Origin: Sambucus nigra
Taxonomy: Eukaryota; Streptophyta; Magnoliopsida; Dipsacales; Adoxaceae
Direction: 5' to 3'
Assembly (NCBI GenBank): GCA_949130495.1
Contig: OX422219.1
Coordinates: 264,725,111-264,789,110, forward strand
Length of the DNA stretch: 64,000 nt
In this document: one piece after another, positions 1-10,820 of the stretch
How positions within the stretch are numbered: position 1 is the first letter of the stretch
Layout of the letters: each line of letters starts with the position of its first letter
Made by a program: the position numbers and the translations under genes
Notes under the pieces: generated by a model
The model's database searches: none
The model's input: the letters and a program-made list of their open reading frames with translations, nothing else
Told to the model about the DNA's origin: nothing

Positions 1-927
1 AATCAAAGATTGAAGAAAAACCGGAAAAACTCTTGAATTAATGGGGAAAAGTATGTAAATTCTTCTCCTAGATGTTCCTACTTGTTATGGATCTTTAATA
101 TCAATGAAATCTTCTTAAAAAGAGTCCTAATAACAAAATATACAGGCTAGAGGTCTTTTAGAAGAGTCCCCAAAACATAAAACTCTTTTGGCTAAAAGAT
201 AAGCACAAAATAAAAATCTTGTATCTGACAATTTGTCACACTTAGAAAGCGTGACTAATTTTGTAACGGATCTGGAGCGTGACAAATAGGCGAACCGGTT
301 CAGGTGAATTCGCTGGTTTTGGTGGGCCTCTTTCAACACTTAGAATATTTTCCAACTTTCTTCTTTTCTTCCTTGGATTTTTTCTCAATTTCAAATGATC
401 ATAACTCCTTCACCATAGCTCGGATTTGGGTACCATTTTTTTCTAGTATTCTTGTTATTCCGAGCTCTTAAACTTTCCAGAAGGCCCCACCTCCGGGATT
501 GGGCTGAAGAATTACGAAAATGCCCTTGAACTTGCCTTTCTAGCCTTTCTTCTATGATTTTTCTGCAACTTCAATGGATCATAACTCTTTTACCGTAGCT
601 CGGATTCGGGTGCCGTTTCAACTAGTGTTCTTATAATTGAAAGCTCTTCAACTTTCTACTTGGCCCCACCTCCTGACTAAGGCTGCAAAATTGTAAAAAT
701 GCCCTTCAACTCCCCGATTCCTGGTTTCTTTCACTATTTTGAGTTCTCTTTTCCATTTTTCTTGCATGAAATACCTGTAAAACACATAAGAGATATACAA
801 AATATGAAATACTTGCCAAAAAGGGTTAGTAACATAATTATGAGACAAATTCAAGCTATTTACACCGCATGGGATCATAAAAATACTTAAATTAAGGGGA
901 TAAATGTGAAGAATTTTTGCCTAATTA
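1..927 (-). repeat. R1 3' LTR (truncated by window edge)
   Basis: Matches about 4489-5435 with scattered substitutions and small indels. On the minus strand it begins TAATTAGGCAAAAATT, where the partner LTR begins TGATTAGGCATAAATT, so the terminal TG has mutated. Roughly the last 600 bp of the LTR (its U5 side) lie before the window. A box with a split CGAACCGGTTCG-like palindrome is at about 290-325. Small ORFs in it are repeated in the partner LTR only because the LTRs are duplicates. Confidence 0.85.
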
Positions 928-943
928 GACCCCCCTAACTTAG
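928..943 (-). other. R1 polypurine tract
   Basis: On the minus strand the sequence directly before the 3' LTR is AAGTTAGGGGGGTC. This is the usual place and composition of the plus-strand primer of an LTR retrotransposon. It is preceded by a small hairpin-like stretch (TTGC...GCAA, about 951-967). A near copy of the same arrangement lies at 2455-2497. Confidence 0.75.
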
Positions 944-2701
944 AACTTTGCGCGTCTCGAGCAATGTAAAAGAAAGAGAGTATGAGTTAAGGAACCTTCA
1001 AAAAATTTATTGGGATAGAATACCTTTTTCGTGGGCAAGCGATTGCATTTAGCGTATGCAATAGGCTTTTAAACCCCTAGGTTACCTTAGTCGTGAGTGT
1101 TTGTAGTGAATATACCCACAAAATTCTTTATTGACTCAAAAAATAAAAATACTTAAAAATTGTACAGTCTAAACTCCCCAAAAATAGTCACCTTAAAGTC
1201 ATATTTACAAGTCTCAAGTCATAGTGTGTGTGTGCGAAGCCAAAAATTGAACCCCTAACTTCCACCGATTGATCATTACGTTACTTTCCGAAAATTCGTT
1301 TTGATTCAAATACTCACAGGATGCTCTCTCAAAAGAATCTCTCGGATTGTGGCTATTTTCTCGGTATGCATGATAAAAAGAGTTAATATAATGGAACGCA
1401 AAGTTACGCACACAAATTGAAAGGCAAATTTTTTTGGGGTGAAAAGATCTCTTCATCAGAATACGGTCGTTGAGAAACGGGAAACATCATCTATTTTTCA
1501 CGCCATGTAATCTCTTGTACTATCTTTTTGTGTTTTAACTCTCCACGTGGTAACCAATTTCGCAATTTGGACTCGGTTAGGACTTTTTTGGGGCTATAGG
1601 TGTATTGGGTAACATGGAAAAGGTTGGGAAATTCAGAATTGGAAAAATTTTCTTATGATGTCCCTTAGTGCTTTTTTTTTTGTTTTTGCTCATTTTCTAT
1701 TATTTTTCTAATTTTTTTTCTATTTTTTCACACTTTTCTTTTCTTGCTATTTTTTTCTTACCCCTTTTTGTTGCACTTTTCGGACTTAAATTCTGACTTT
1801 TTCCATTTTCACAATTCCGGGCTATTTGGGTTTTTCGGGTTGTCAAACGAAAGGAAAAATTATTCGGCTCAAATTTGGGTTACAAAAAGGATGATTTTTC
1901 ACAACCTTTTATGGCCAATATTTTTGGGTAACAAACGATGGCCTACTTCATTGTTCAAATGCGAGTTTCTTTAACATATGCGTCTTGAGATTAATTTAAT
2001 TTAGAGATTTATAGCGCGCTTTTTGAGGCAACATTCCATTTCCCATAACCAATCAAAACAATAATATAGAGATCATCAACGACTTTTTAAAATGCTGAAA
2101 TGAACTTTGAGTTAATCATTAACTCGGATTGATTTAAAAACTCGAAAAAAATCGATAGGCTCGAAATCTCACCGGGATGATTAATCGCCACACTTATTCG
2201 TTAAGTCATTAATTTTCTTTCAATTTCCATCTTTGGTCAATTTTGGCTTTGTGCATTTGATTTTTACAACTTCAAACAAAATATTTGTGACATTTTTGAA
2301 GCTTTTAAATTCCAATCTTTATTTATTTTGAAGAAAAATATTTTTGGCCTTTTTCAGAATTTTTCAACTTTTTTTTTAAATTTTCTAAAAAAATACACAC
2401 TTGGAAAGAACATGTGATCGAATCAATGAATCTTAACAATAAACGGGAGGAATATCCCACACCCCCTAACTTAAATATTGCATTATCCTCAATGCGAATC
2501 AAGAACACAACATAAAGAGAGGAAAAGAAATATATTACCCAAAATGGAGTGATCCCCGAAAAGTACGAGTCCATTGAATCTACAAAACATGTTAGAACCA
2601 AGCATAGCAAAAAGAATAACAAAAACTCTAAACTAAAAAAAAAGTAAGCTAACTATTATACAACCTACGATTTGAACTTCTAATAACTCATACAGTAGAA
2701 G
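944..2701 (-). other. R1 long 3' untranslated interior
   Basis: About 1.75 kb of AT-rich sequence between the ORF and the polypurine tract. No coding pattern is visible in any frame. It holds T-rich runs around 1660-1760 and 2340-2390. At 2455-2497 the minus strand reads AAGTTAGGGGGTGT after an imperfect inverted repeat, a second polypurine-like box. Confidence 0.6.
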
Positions 2702-3865
2702 TCAAAAAATTTGAGGGTCCACCCAAAATACAATATGACTTTGAAGGGTAATCAATGTACCCTCATTTTCATGCATGCCTTCCGAAAAATAAGAATTCCG
2801 TTTGAACAACGGAAGGCATGTGTGAGATGGAAAAAATGAACCATCACCAATTAAAAAATTTAACGGGATGATGGGTGGTTTGGATGCTAGGTGGGACAAG
2901 TACAAATGAGATCCAAGAAACATATAATCACCTCCCAAATATTTTTCAAGTAGTATGGGGAGAGGAGCACACAAAAAGGAAGAGTCCATATTAGAAAACA
3001 ATTCTAGCAAAGTGTCTTTGTCGGTAAAAGGTGTAAACGTTTCATAATTTTCAATCGACTCATAGGAATCTAGCAATACTTCAAATGGTTCAATAACAGT
3101 GAACGAAAATGGTGATGAAATAAACTCAATCTCAAGTGATTCATAATCACTCGGAGATTGAATTTCAAGGGAGCAAGACTCGCTTTCAATGAGATGTTCT
3201 TCAAAAATTTTAGGTGACACACAAGTCTCAACCTCCGCTTTGTTTTCCAAAATAGAACGCACATCATCGCAAAGTGTGACCATTTCCTTCACAAGACCAT
3301 AATCGATATTCTTTTTGCGTTGGGTGGAAAGAAAATCCAGTACTCTTTTGGTTAGAAAAAGCGTGTTTTCTTCCAAAGTAGGATCTCTTGGCTCTAGAAC
3401 CTCGGATTCCTCATTTGGTTGAAAACCTTCTATAGTTTCACTAATATGGGAAGAAAAATCATCATTGGATTCCCCAAAATGATTTTTTTTTAGATATTCA
3501 ATTTCAAGCTTTTCATACGCAAGATTTAGAAAGGCCTCACCCATGGTAGTAGGTCAAGGCACGGATTCTTGAGAATATTTAATATAAATTTCTCTCCGAT
3601 ATTCATTTTCAAGCCTTTCATACTCCAGAGTTAGAATGTCCTCACCAATGGTAATAGGTCGAGCCACGGACTCTTGAGGATAAAAAGTTTGAAAACGATT
3701 ACCATATGAACCATTATAATTACTGAACTCACCATGAAAAGACATGATTACCGAATAGTATGTAAAAGACTTAATTACCGAAAAGACATGATTTCCATTT
3801 TGATCGTGTTGAAAACCGAGCGTCCATGTAAATACGTAGTCGTTGTTGTAGGCATCCAACCACAA
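2702..3865 (-). pseudogene. R1 internal ORF, unrecognised acidic protein, one nonsense codon
   Basis: Two open stretches (3865-3554 and 3544-2702) lie in the same minus frame and are separated by a single TGA, so this is one frame of about 387 codons with one nonsense codon. The protein is rich in Glu, Asp, Ser and Phe. I see no zinc knuckle, protease or polymerase motif. It contains an internal duplication: the segment around ESVARPITIGEDILTLEYER is repeated about 35 residues later as ESVP-stop-PTTMGEAFLNLAYEK. In the first copy the position of the stop is Arg, so the TGA is best explained as CGA to TGA. The start is unclear: the open frame begins with a non-ATG codon near the LTR end and the first Met is about 40 codons in. 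Family unknown; it could be a diverged gag-side protein. Confidence 0.55.
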
Positions 3866-3884
3866 TACAAAAAAAACCTAAACT

Positions 3885-5435
3885 TTAACTACACTCTTGC
3901 GGAGTATAATGGCGAGTCTGGGTATCGAATCCACATGGAAGGTTTGATAGATTTTAATTGATTTATTACTTCAAAAAATAAAAGGAAAAAGATTATGATT
4001 GAGTGAGTGAGAAAGTAAAAAGGGAAAAATAAAGAAGTTAACTAAAACTAATTGGAAAATTAAGGTAGAGACACAATCCCCCAACCCTAAAGTATTTATG
4101 GTATAAAACTAATCATAAATTTAAGTGATTAATTAGACCCAGAATTTAGTACTCCCAAGCATTACGTATATGAGGTTCAAGATCGCACCATACTTAATCA
4201 GAGGACGAGTAAATCAGTATTGCGATAGTGACACTCGAATTGCATTCTGAAGCATCCCGGTTGCCCTGAAGCAAACGAGATCCAAAGATCTATAATTGTC
4301 GCGTTTCTATGCAATACAGTCGTAATAACTCATTATATTTAGAGGACTAATTTTATACACATGCAACTACCACATCAGGTTGGGTCATGCATCCCAACCT
4401 TTAAAAACCTAGCCTAACATGAGAAATAATAATAAAAGTACTGGAAATAAAAGTTACCAAGATTGAAGAACAAGAACATGAAAGAAGAAATCAAAGATTG
4501 AAGAAAAACCGGAAAAGCACTTGAATTAATGGTGCAAAGTATGTAAATTCTTCTCCTAGATGTTACCACTTGTTATGGAGCTTTTACATCAATGAAATAT
4601 TCTTAAAAAGAGTCATAATGACTAAATATATAGGCTAGAGGTCGTTTAGAACAGTCCCCAAAACATAAAACTCTTTTGGCTAAAAGATAAGCACAAAATA
4701 AAAATCTCGTATCTGGCAATTTGTCACACTTAGAAAGCGTGACTAATTTTGTAACAGATCTGGAGCGTGACAAATGGGCGAACCAGTTCGAGTTCTGGGT
4801 GTACCTGTTCGGGTGAATTCGCCAGTTTTGGTGGGCCTCTTTCAACACTTAGAATATTTTCCAACTTTCTTCTTTTCTTCCTTGAATTTTTTCTCACTTT
4901 CAAATGATCATAACTCCTTCACCATAGCTCGGATTTGGGTTCCGTTTTTTATAGTATTCTTTTTATTTTGAGCTCTTCAACTTTCCAGAAGGCCCCACCT
5001 CCGGGATTGGATTGAAGAATTACAAAAATGCCCTTGAACTTGCCTTCCTAGCCTTTCTTCTATGATTTTTTTGCAACTTCAAGGGATCATAACTCTTTCA
5101 CCGTAGCTCGGATTTGGGTGCCATTTCATCTAGTGTTCTTCTAATTGAAAGATCTTCAACATTCTACTTGGCCCCACCTCCTGACTAAGGCTGCAAAATT
5201 ATGAAAATGCCCTTCAACTCCCTGATTCTTGGTTTCTTTCACTATTTTGAATTCTCTTTTCCATTTTTCTTGCATGAAATACCTATAAAACACATAAGAG
5301 ATACACAAAATATGAAATACTTGCCAAAAAGGGTTAGTAGCATAAATATGAGACAAATCCAAGCTATTTACACCGCACGGGATCATAAAAATACTTAAAT
5401 TAAGGGGATAAATGTGAACAATTTATGCCTAATCA
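3885..5435 (-). repeat. R1 5' LTR
   Basis: Full-length LTR of about 1.55 kb on the minus strand. It starts TGATTAGGCATAAATT at 5435. Its U5 end lies somewhere in 3850-3890 and could not be fixed because the partner LTR is truncated. A minus-strand TATA candidate (CTATATATTTAG) is at about 4625-4640, with CGAAC/GTTCG boxes about 130-220 bp upstream (4760-4845). Right flank is ATCCA (5436-5440). I could not identify a clear tRNA primer site beside the U5 end. Confidence 0.8.
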
Positions 5436-6834
5436 ATCCACCAAGGGTATCCTGGTCTTTTTAGCCTTTTAGGGTTTCCTATTTAAGGAAACGCTGACCT
5501 CATTCTCCTGGACCTTCAGCCTCAAAATGAGTGCGACGTATTTTCATTACATCTCTTTCAAAACATTATTCATGCATTCTATTACCTTATCCACACCTCA
5601 CTATTTTCCACCATCCAAAATCTCATTACAACTGTCCATAAAGTACCATTGAAGTTATTTAGAAGGTCCAAACTCTAACCTTCCAACATAATCAATTTAC
5701 TGTCATTTTTTATATCTTATTACTTTGAGAACATTTCTTAACTAATTCTTGTTTTATTACCACCAATCACCTTTTTATTATTTATACACTCATAAAACTT
5801 ATTTTCATAAATTAAAAAACCCCAAAAGAGGGCTTAACTTATAAACCCTAAATTAGAGTATTTCTAAAAAAAAATTACATTTTTTCACCACTTGTGCATT
5901 ACTTTTTCACAAATTAGAATAGAAAACTCTAGTTTTGGATTAATGGGTTAGACCCTACGTTTGATTGTTTTTAGAACTGCATGGGCTTTCATGCTAGTTT
6001 TGACTACTTAGGCATCCCAGATTAGTCTTAGGATTTGAATCCTCCTCATTTTCTTTATTTTATTCTTCTCACTTCATTTTCACTAGTATTGTTTGTTTGT
6101 GTGTGTGTATATATAAATTTTCTAGTATTACTCTTTAGCGATCCCGTTAACATGCGTACTTACCGGCTTATAGTGAGTCACGATCTGGTGCACCACTTAT
6201 AGTTTATACTTTGTTATCTATGTTTACCCTTTAGTGGTTCCATTGACATGCGTACTCGCTTGTTTATAGTGAGTCACGATCTGGTGCATTGGTTATGGTG
6301 TTTCCATTTTCATTTATTTCATTTACCATTTTAGTGGTCTTTTTAGACACGATTATTAACTCCTTCATAGTGAGTTATGATCCGACGTATCTCTCATATT
6401 CTCGCTATCTTTATATTGTCTCGCCCTTTTAATTTTTTACCCATTCGAATGATTCATTCCCATCTTTTCCATGACACTAACATTATGATTTCACTCCTCA
6501 CACATTTTTAACTTATATATACATTTTTCACTCAATACACATTATACACATGCTCACACATTTAAGAGAAGGATAAATTTTTTAGAGTTCAGTAGAGACC
6601 AAAAGGGTGGAATGTATCCCTAACACCATCCCATTTCATAACTTAGTCTCCGAGCCCGTGAACCATTGGTTTTATATGTATCAATAGTCTTTAACACTGT
6701 CACTTTGGGGACATCTACATCTTTTCCATGTTTTGAGTAAAATAGGCTAGCGACTCCAATCTTTAAAGTTTTATGCACCCTTGACGACGGTCGCTTCATG
6801 TCCATTGCGAGCTCGTGCAAATGTCGTACGGGCA
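5436..6834. other. Fragment of another LTR element (unclassified)
   Basis: No ORF of note. The plus strand shows a TATA-like box CTATTTAAGG (5479-5488) followed by AT-rich sequence, a short (TG)n tract near 6100 and three tandem units at 6133-6425. On the minus strand, about 6570-6790 contains TTGGAGTCGCTAGCC and downstream text that resemble a non-coding leader motif common near plant LTR ends. I read this as an LTR plus leader fragment, but orientation and family are uncertain. Confidence 0.4.
6133..6425 (+). repeat. Tandem repeat, 3 units of about 97 bp
   Basis: Units start at about 6133, 6229 and 6328. Each carries TAGTGAGT(C/T)A(C/T)GATC followed by T/C-rich filler; the first two also share GACATGCGTACT-like text. 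The third unit is the most diverged. The units sit inside the LTR-like fragment and have no coding meaning that I can see. Confidence 0.7.
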
Positions 6835-6984
6835 GATTGAGGGAGTTTTTTTATCTCCATTTCTCCTCAAAGGCACATGCAAATCGAAATGGGAACATAT
6901 TCTTAAATATATGACTCTAATAAATCAAATAACACAATGCAGAATGCTACGTGAATCTCAAGGAACTATAGACACTACACCTGG

Positions 6985-7001
6985 GATGCTCTGATACCAA
7001 C
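6985..7001 (-). other. R2 primer binding site (initiator Met tRNA type)
   Basis: On the minus strand the sequence after the LTR end reads TTGGTATCAGAGCATCCC. TGGTATCAGAGC is the usual complement of the plant initiator Met tRNA 3' end. It fixes the orientation of R2 (minus) and the LTR border at 7002. About 150 bp of leader remain (6840-6984) before unrelated sequence. Confidence 0.85.
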
Positions 7002-8345
7002 TGTAACACCCCATAATTTCTCATGTGTCAGTTATCCATTTCAATATGCCGAAGATAGGAACTGTTAATTAATTTATATCATTCTCAACATCACTAATAA
7101 TAAATAATAAATAATAAAAATAAAAATGAATTTAAACCATCCGCAAGATGCATTAACAAATAAATAATAACTTAGTGTCTTAACATCCAACATAATAAAA
7201 TATACAGTCTTAACTCGCCTAAATAAACAAACTAAATAATAATGACTGGGACCACATGGTCCATATAAACCCTGAATAGAATGTCTGAACTGAAATGATT
7301 GAAATGGAAATAGCAACATAATCTATGAACCAAAAGAATGGATAAATAAATATGCGGCAAGTCTGAATCTCCTCCTCCCTGTTGCACCTGTTTAGCAACG
7401 TCTGGAAAACGTTTTATATAATTCTGTTCAGAGCCCTATATTTTGAAGAATATCTTGTAGTATCAATGCAATACTAATCGCGTGACTTATTAACGATAAA
7501 CGTACTAACTTGTCGACACTCACTTACAAAAGATACCTCACCCCTTATTATAAGTGAAATGTTAACCGAGTGTCCCGACCCAAGGCATAATAAATGTTAA
7601 TATGTCTCTACCTCTCGACTAATAAGTGAACTTTTCATAATACAGTACCACATCAGGATGTAACTAACTATGCACATAAAGAATACAAAATTTTGGGTAA
7701 TGAAAGACGTTTATTACAAATGAATTTTCATTTCGGGAAATTCTTTTCTATTTCTAGAAAGCACTTCATTTCTTGGTGTCAAAATAGAATATATTATGGT
7801 ATAAAACTGGAGGATCTATTCTATTTTCTCACTTTTTTCAAAAAATGATCTTGGAGATTGTGTAATGCACATATGTCACCCATATAGTAAGATACAAAAG
7901 ATCTCATAATAATACACATTAACATTACATAAGGTTCATTTTATTAAGTGTCCATCATTGAACTATTGCATCTCTTTTTATAAGTCTTTTAATAATCACA
8001 CGAAGCTTCAACCTTTGGATACTTTCTTGTGCCTCTATCAGTAAATCCATAGGAGTCCCTCACCTAACATATATAAAAATATTCACGTACATAAGAAAGA
8101 GGATGCAATCATACTAGCAGGTATTCCCGTACCAAAACGTGTCCAATGGATCAGGTCATCTGCATCTCACGCCACAAGTCATAGACCCACTTAATGTATA
8201 ATCAAAATAGTGTCACTTTAGCAAAATCCAGCATCATCAGCGAGGAGTGCAGTACACGACCACAACCATTTATATCCAACACTGACCGATAGATTCCCCA
8301 TGAGTACAAATGGTATGTTAATATCAATACACAATTTATATGGAT
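7002..8345 (-). repeat. R2: 5' LTR of a Ty3/gypsy (Tekay/Del-like) element, remainder lost
   Basis: Starts TGTAACACCCCATAATTT on the plus strand, the mirror of the usual ...GGGTGTTACA terminus of Tekay/Del-type LTRs, and abuts the Met-tRNA primer site. The outer LTR end was not found; it may lie beyond the possible Helitron-like insertion or be deleted. The interior is missing beyond about 6840. No ORF is supported. Borders to the right are a guess. Confidence 0.6.
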
Positions 8346-8349
8346 GCAC

Positions 8350-9640
8350 ACAATATATATAAACTAGTTGAAAATGTGCGCGATGCGCGAGTCATATGTT
8401 AAAGTATAATATACATCAGAGGAATTCCAACCACATAAAAAATGATAAACCAAAATAGGAACTCGATTAAATGTAAAAAAAATATAACTAAAACTCCCAA
8501 AGTAGTGAACTTTAAAACCCTACACACATAAAATGTATAGTTATAAGAGAATAGTTTTTTAAAATCTTAATTCAACCATTAGTTTAACAGAAATAGGATA
8601 AATGAATTATCTTATGAAAAACTACCAAATTCTCAATTGTGGGACTTGAAAATAAAAAATAAAAAAAATATATATTTTAAACATTATTCTGAACCAAAAC
8701 AATTTACAAAAAAAAATGAGTAGATTCGTGAACTCAAAACCCCATCTCAAAAAAATATCTAGATCGAAATATCAATTGAATGTAAATAGTTTCTAAAAAA
8801 TCTTCCTTACGATAAATTAGAAGTTATATAAATTGTAAGAACAATTGAAATATTAAATCAATCGAAAGATTTATCTTATGAGAATGGGAAATCTAAAGAA
8901 TCAAAACAATGAAAAGAAGAGGACAACTATATACCTTAAGCAAGAATAATGAACAATCGATCTATTGTTTCGATGAAGCACAATGACATATGGAAAATAC
9001 TATCACATTGCATAAAATCAGTATCACCCCATATAGAGACTGGTTAATGGTGGACCACACGTTGAATATAAATGGGTGTTAAGATTTATAGAAAGGAGAG
9101 AGAGATGGGGATGTAAGAAAAAGTTTGTGATTTTTTTCTTCAATTGAAAATGGAACCTACACAAAAGCATATATGATATTTCTTTTCAATTAAAAACTCA
9201 AGAAAACAACAAACTATGTTAGCCAAAAAATGTAGATTACCCTAACTGATCTGAAAAAGGAAATTAAAGACAAGCCTTTTTGTTAGGAGTAAGACACGTA
9301 AGTGTTCAAAAAATTTAAAACTTCCCTCTTCATGTTTTTCACCTACACTAAAAAAATTTCATTTATTTTTCTAAACTGAAAGACCAAACCTTCGTAGAAA
9401 TAACTATATTTTTTTTTCATTCAAATGCATCAAACAACAAACTACGTATTACAGATATGATCAAGTATCCCTAAATAAATAAGAAGATATATGAATAGTT
9501 TTAGATGAGAGGGCATGAAATCTTTTAGATTCCAACTAAGACAAATAAGGTGAAAAGGCTGTAAGAAGAGGAATTCCTAAAAGTAGATGAGATTAATAGT
9601 AAACTTACTTCTTGCCACGTGGACGCGCTCTTTGCAAGTG
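8350..9640. mobile_element. Possible Helitron-like or other non-autonomous DNA element
   Basis: At about 8352-8392 the sequence runs TATATATAAACTAGTT and then GCGCGATGCGCGAG, a CG-rich palindrome in very AT-rich surroundings. That combination resembles the 5' ends of many plant Helitron-type elements. A candidate 3' side is near 9610-9640, with CCACGTGG and CGCGCTCTTTGCAAG before TAGATATAGATATAG repeats. No terminal hairpin with CTRR could be confirmed. No ORF inside. Weak call. Confidence 0.3.
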
Positions 9641-9643
9641 AGA

Positions 9644-9745
9644 TATAAATGCATGTATTGCATTTTAGATTATAATATAGAATATAGATATAGATGTATT
9701 GCATTTTAAAATATAATATAGATATAGATATAGATACCCAAAACA
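9644..9745. repeat. Short tandem repeat (TGTATTGCATTTTA plus ATATAGATATAGA)
   Basis: Two copies of a unit of about 45 bp made of TGTATTGCATTTTA followed by TATAATATAG and ATAGATATAGAT text. Low-complexity, non-coding. Confidence 0.7.
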
Positions 9746-9837
9746 TACCCATCCCCATCGTCGAAATGTCCAATTTAATTAAAGGCTATAAATCTCAAAA
9801 CCATAATTAGGTCCCACCATTAATTTCCTTCTTTTCC

Positions 9838-9966
<129 letters not shown>

Positions 9967-10098
9967 GGGAAGTGTTTGAAATGTTTTAGCACAATAAAAA
10001 TTCAGATCTAGCCACATTGGCCACTGAAAAATGAAGGGTTGAGATTAAATCTTCTATTTTCATTCAAAATTTGATATTTGAAAATTCCTCCTATTTCA

Positions 10099-10115
10099 CC
10101 CCCCCCCCCCCCCCC
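10099..10115. repeat. C17 homopolymer
   Basis: Seventeen consecutive C bases in AT-rich context, 133 bp right of the (ATA)n tract. Confidence 0.97.
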
Positions 10116-10785
10116 ATTTTCGGCACATATTCATTTCCCCACTACAAACCAAATTTGTTTCCACCCATTTTCACTTTTCCCTTTCATTTCTCCAACTTTA
10201 TCACTTTTCTCTTGCACTCTCTTGATCTTATCACTCACATTATATTTTTCTCTCATCTCCCCCTCTCTTACGGATATGAAGGGGTTTGGTTTGTTTTTTA
10301 GAGGTAATTCTTTTAGGTATGTGGATTTTAGGGTGTTTTTGTTCAAATTGTACATATATGTGGGCAATGTCTCCATATATAGGGGTAAAGATGATCGATA
10401 TCCACCTTTCCCAGACCATGTAGTTAAGCGAGAGCCTTTTGCACTACATACGACCCTTTTTCGTACAAATTTCACATATATTAGGGTTTTTGGTACAAAT
10501 TTGAGGTCTTTTGTGTATTCATATTTTAGGATTTTGTAGACAAATGGATCCCCTTTTCTTTAAGTATGAACTTTTATTGATTATATGCATTGTTCCTTAT
10601 TTATTTAATTATATATTATGTCTCTTACAATGGTGCATGCTGATGATTTTTTTGTTTGTATTTCTAGTAAAGATCTAGGATCACAAGCGTATGTTCAAAG
10701 GGTATTGCATCACTAACACCAACACCAACAGTGACACCATAAAAAACACAATCAAAACTCCACCATCCATCATCACTACACAAAG

Positions 10786-10790
<5 letters not shown>

Positions 10791-10818
<28 letters not shown>
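10791..10818. repeat. (TC)n microsatellite
   Basis: About 14 TC units directly followed by a C/A-rich run (CCCCCCACCCCCC). Confidence 0.95.

Positions 10819-10820
<2 letters not shown>

Larger units (their letters stand above)
1..5435 (-). mobile_element. R1: Ty3-type LTR retrotransposon, low coding content, cut by window start
   Basis: Positions 1-927 repeat positions from about 4489 to 5435 in the same orientation, which makes them the two LTRs. A polypurine tract on the minus strand sits just inside the left LTR (928-943), so the element reads on the minus strand: 5' LTR on the right, 3' LTR on the left. The interior is only about 2.9 kb and holds one unrecognised ORF. No protease, reverse transcriptase, RNase H or integrase motif is visible, so it is probably non-autonomous. 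The LTR end on the minus strand has a TGTGGATTCGATACCC-like block, and the whole LTR is related in layout to the solo LTR R6. The left target duplication lies outside the window. Confidence 0.85.

Noticed and set aside
10078..10539. 153-codon plus-strand frame
   Set aside because: Starts before a C17 run (poly-Pro), low complexity, no motif; not credible as a gene.
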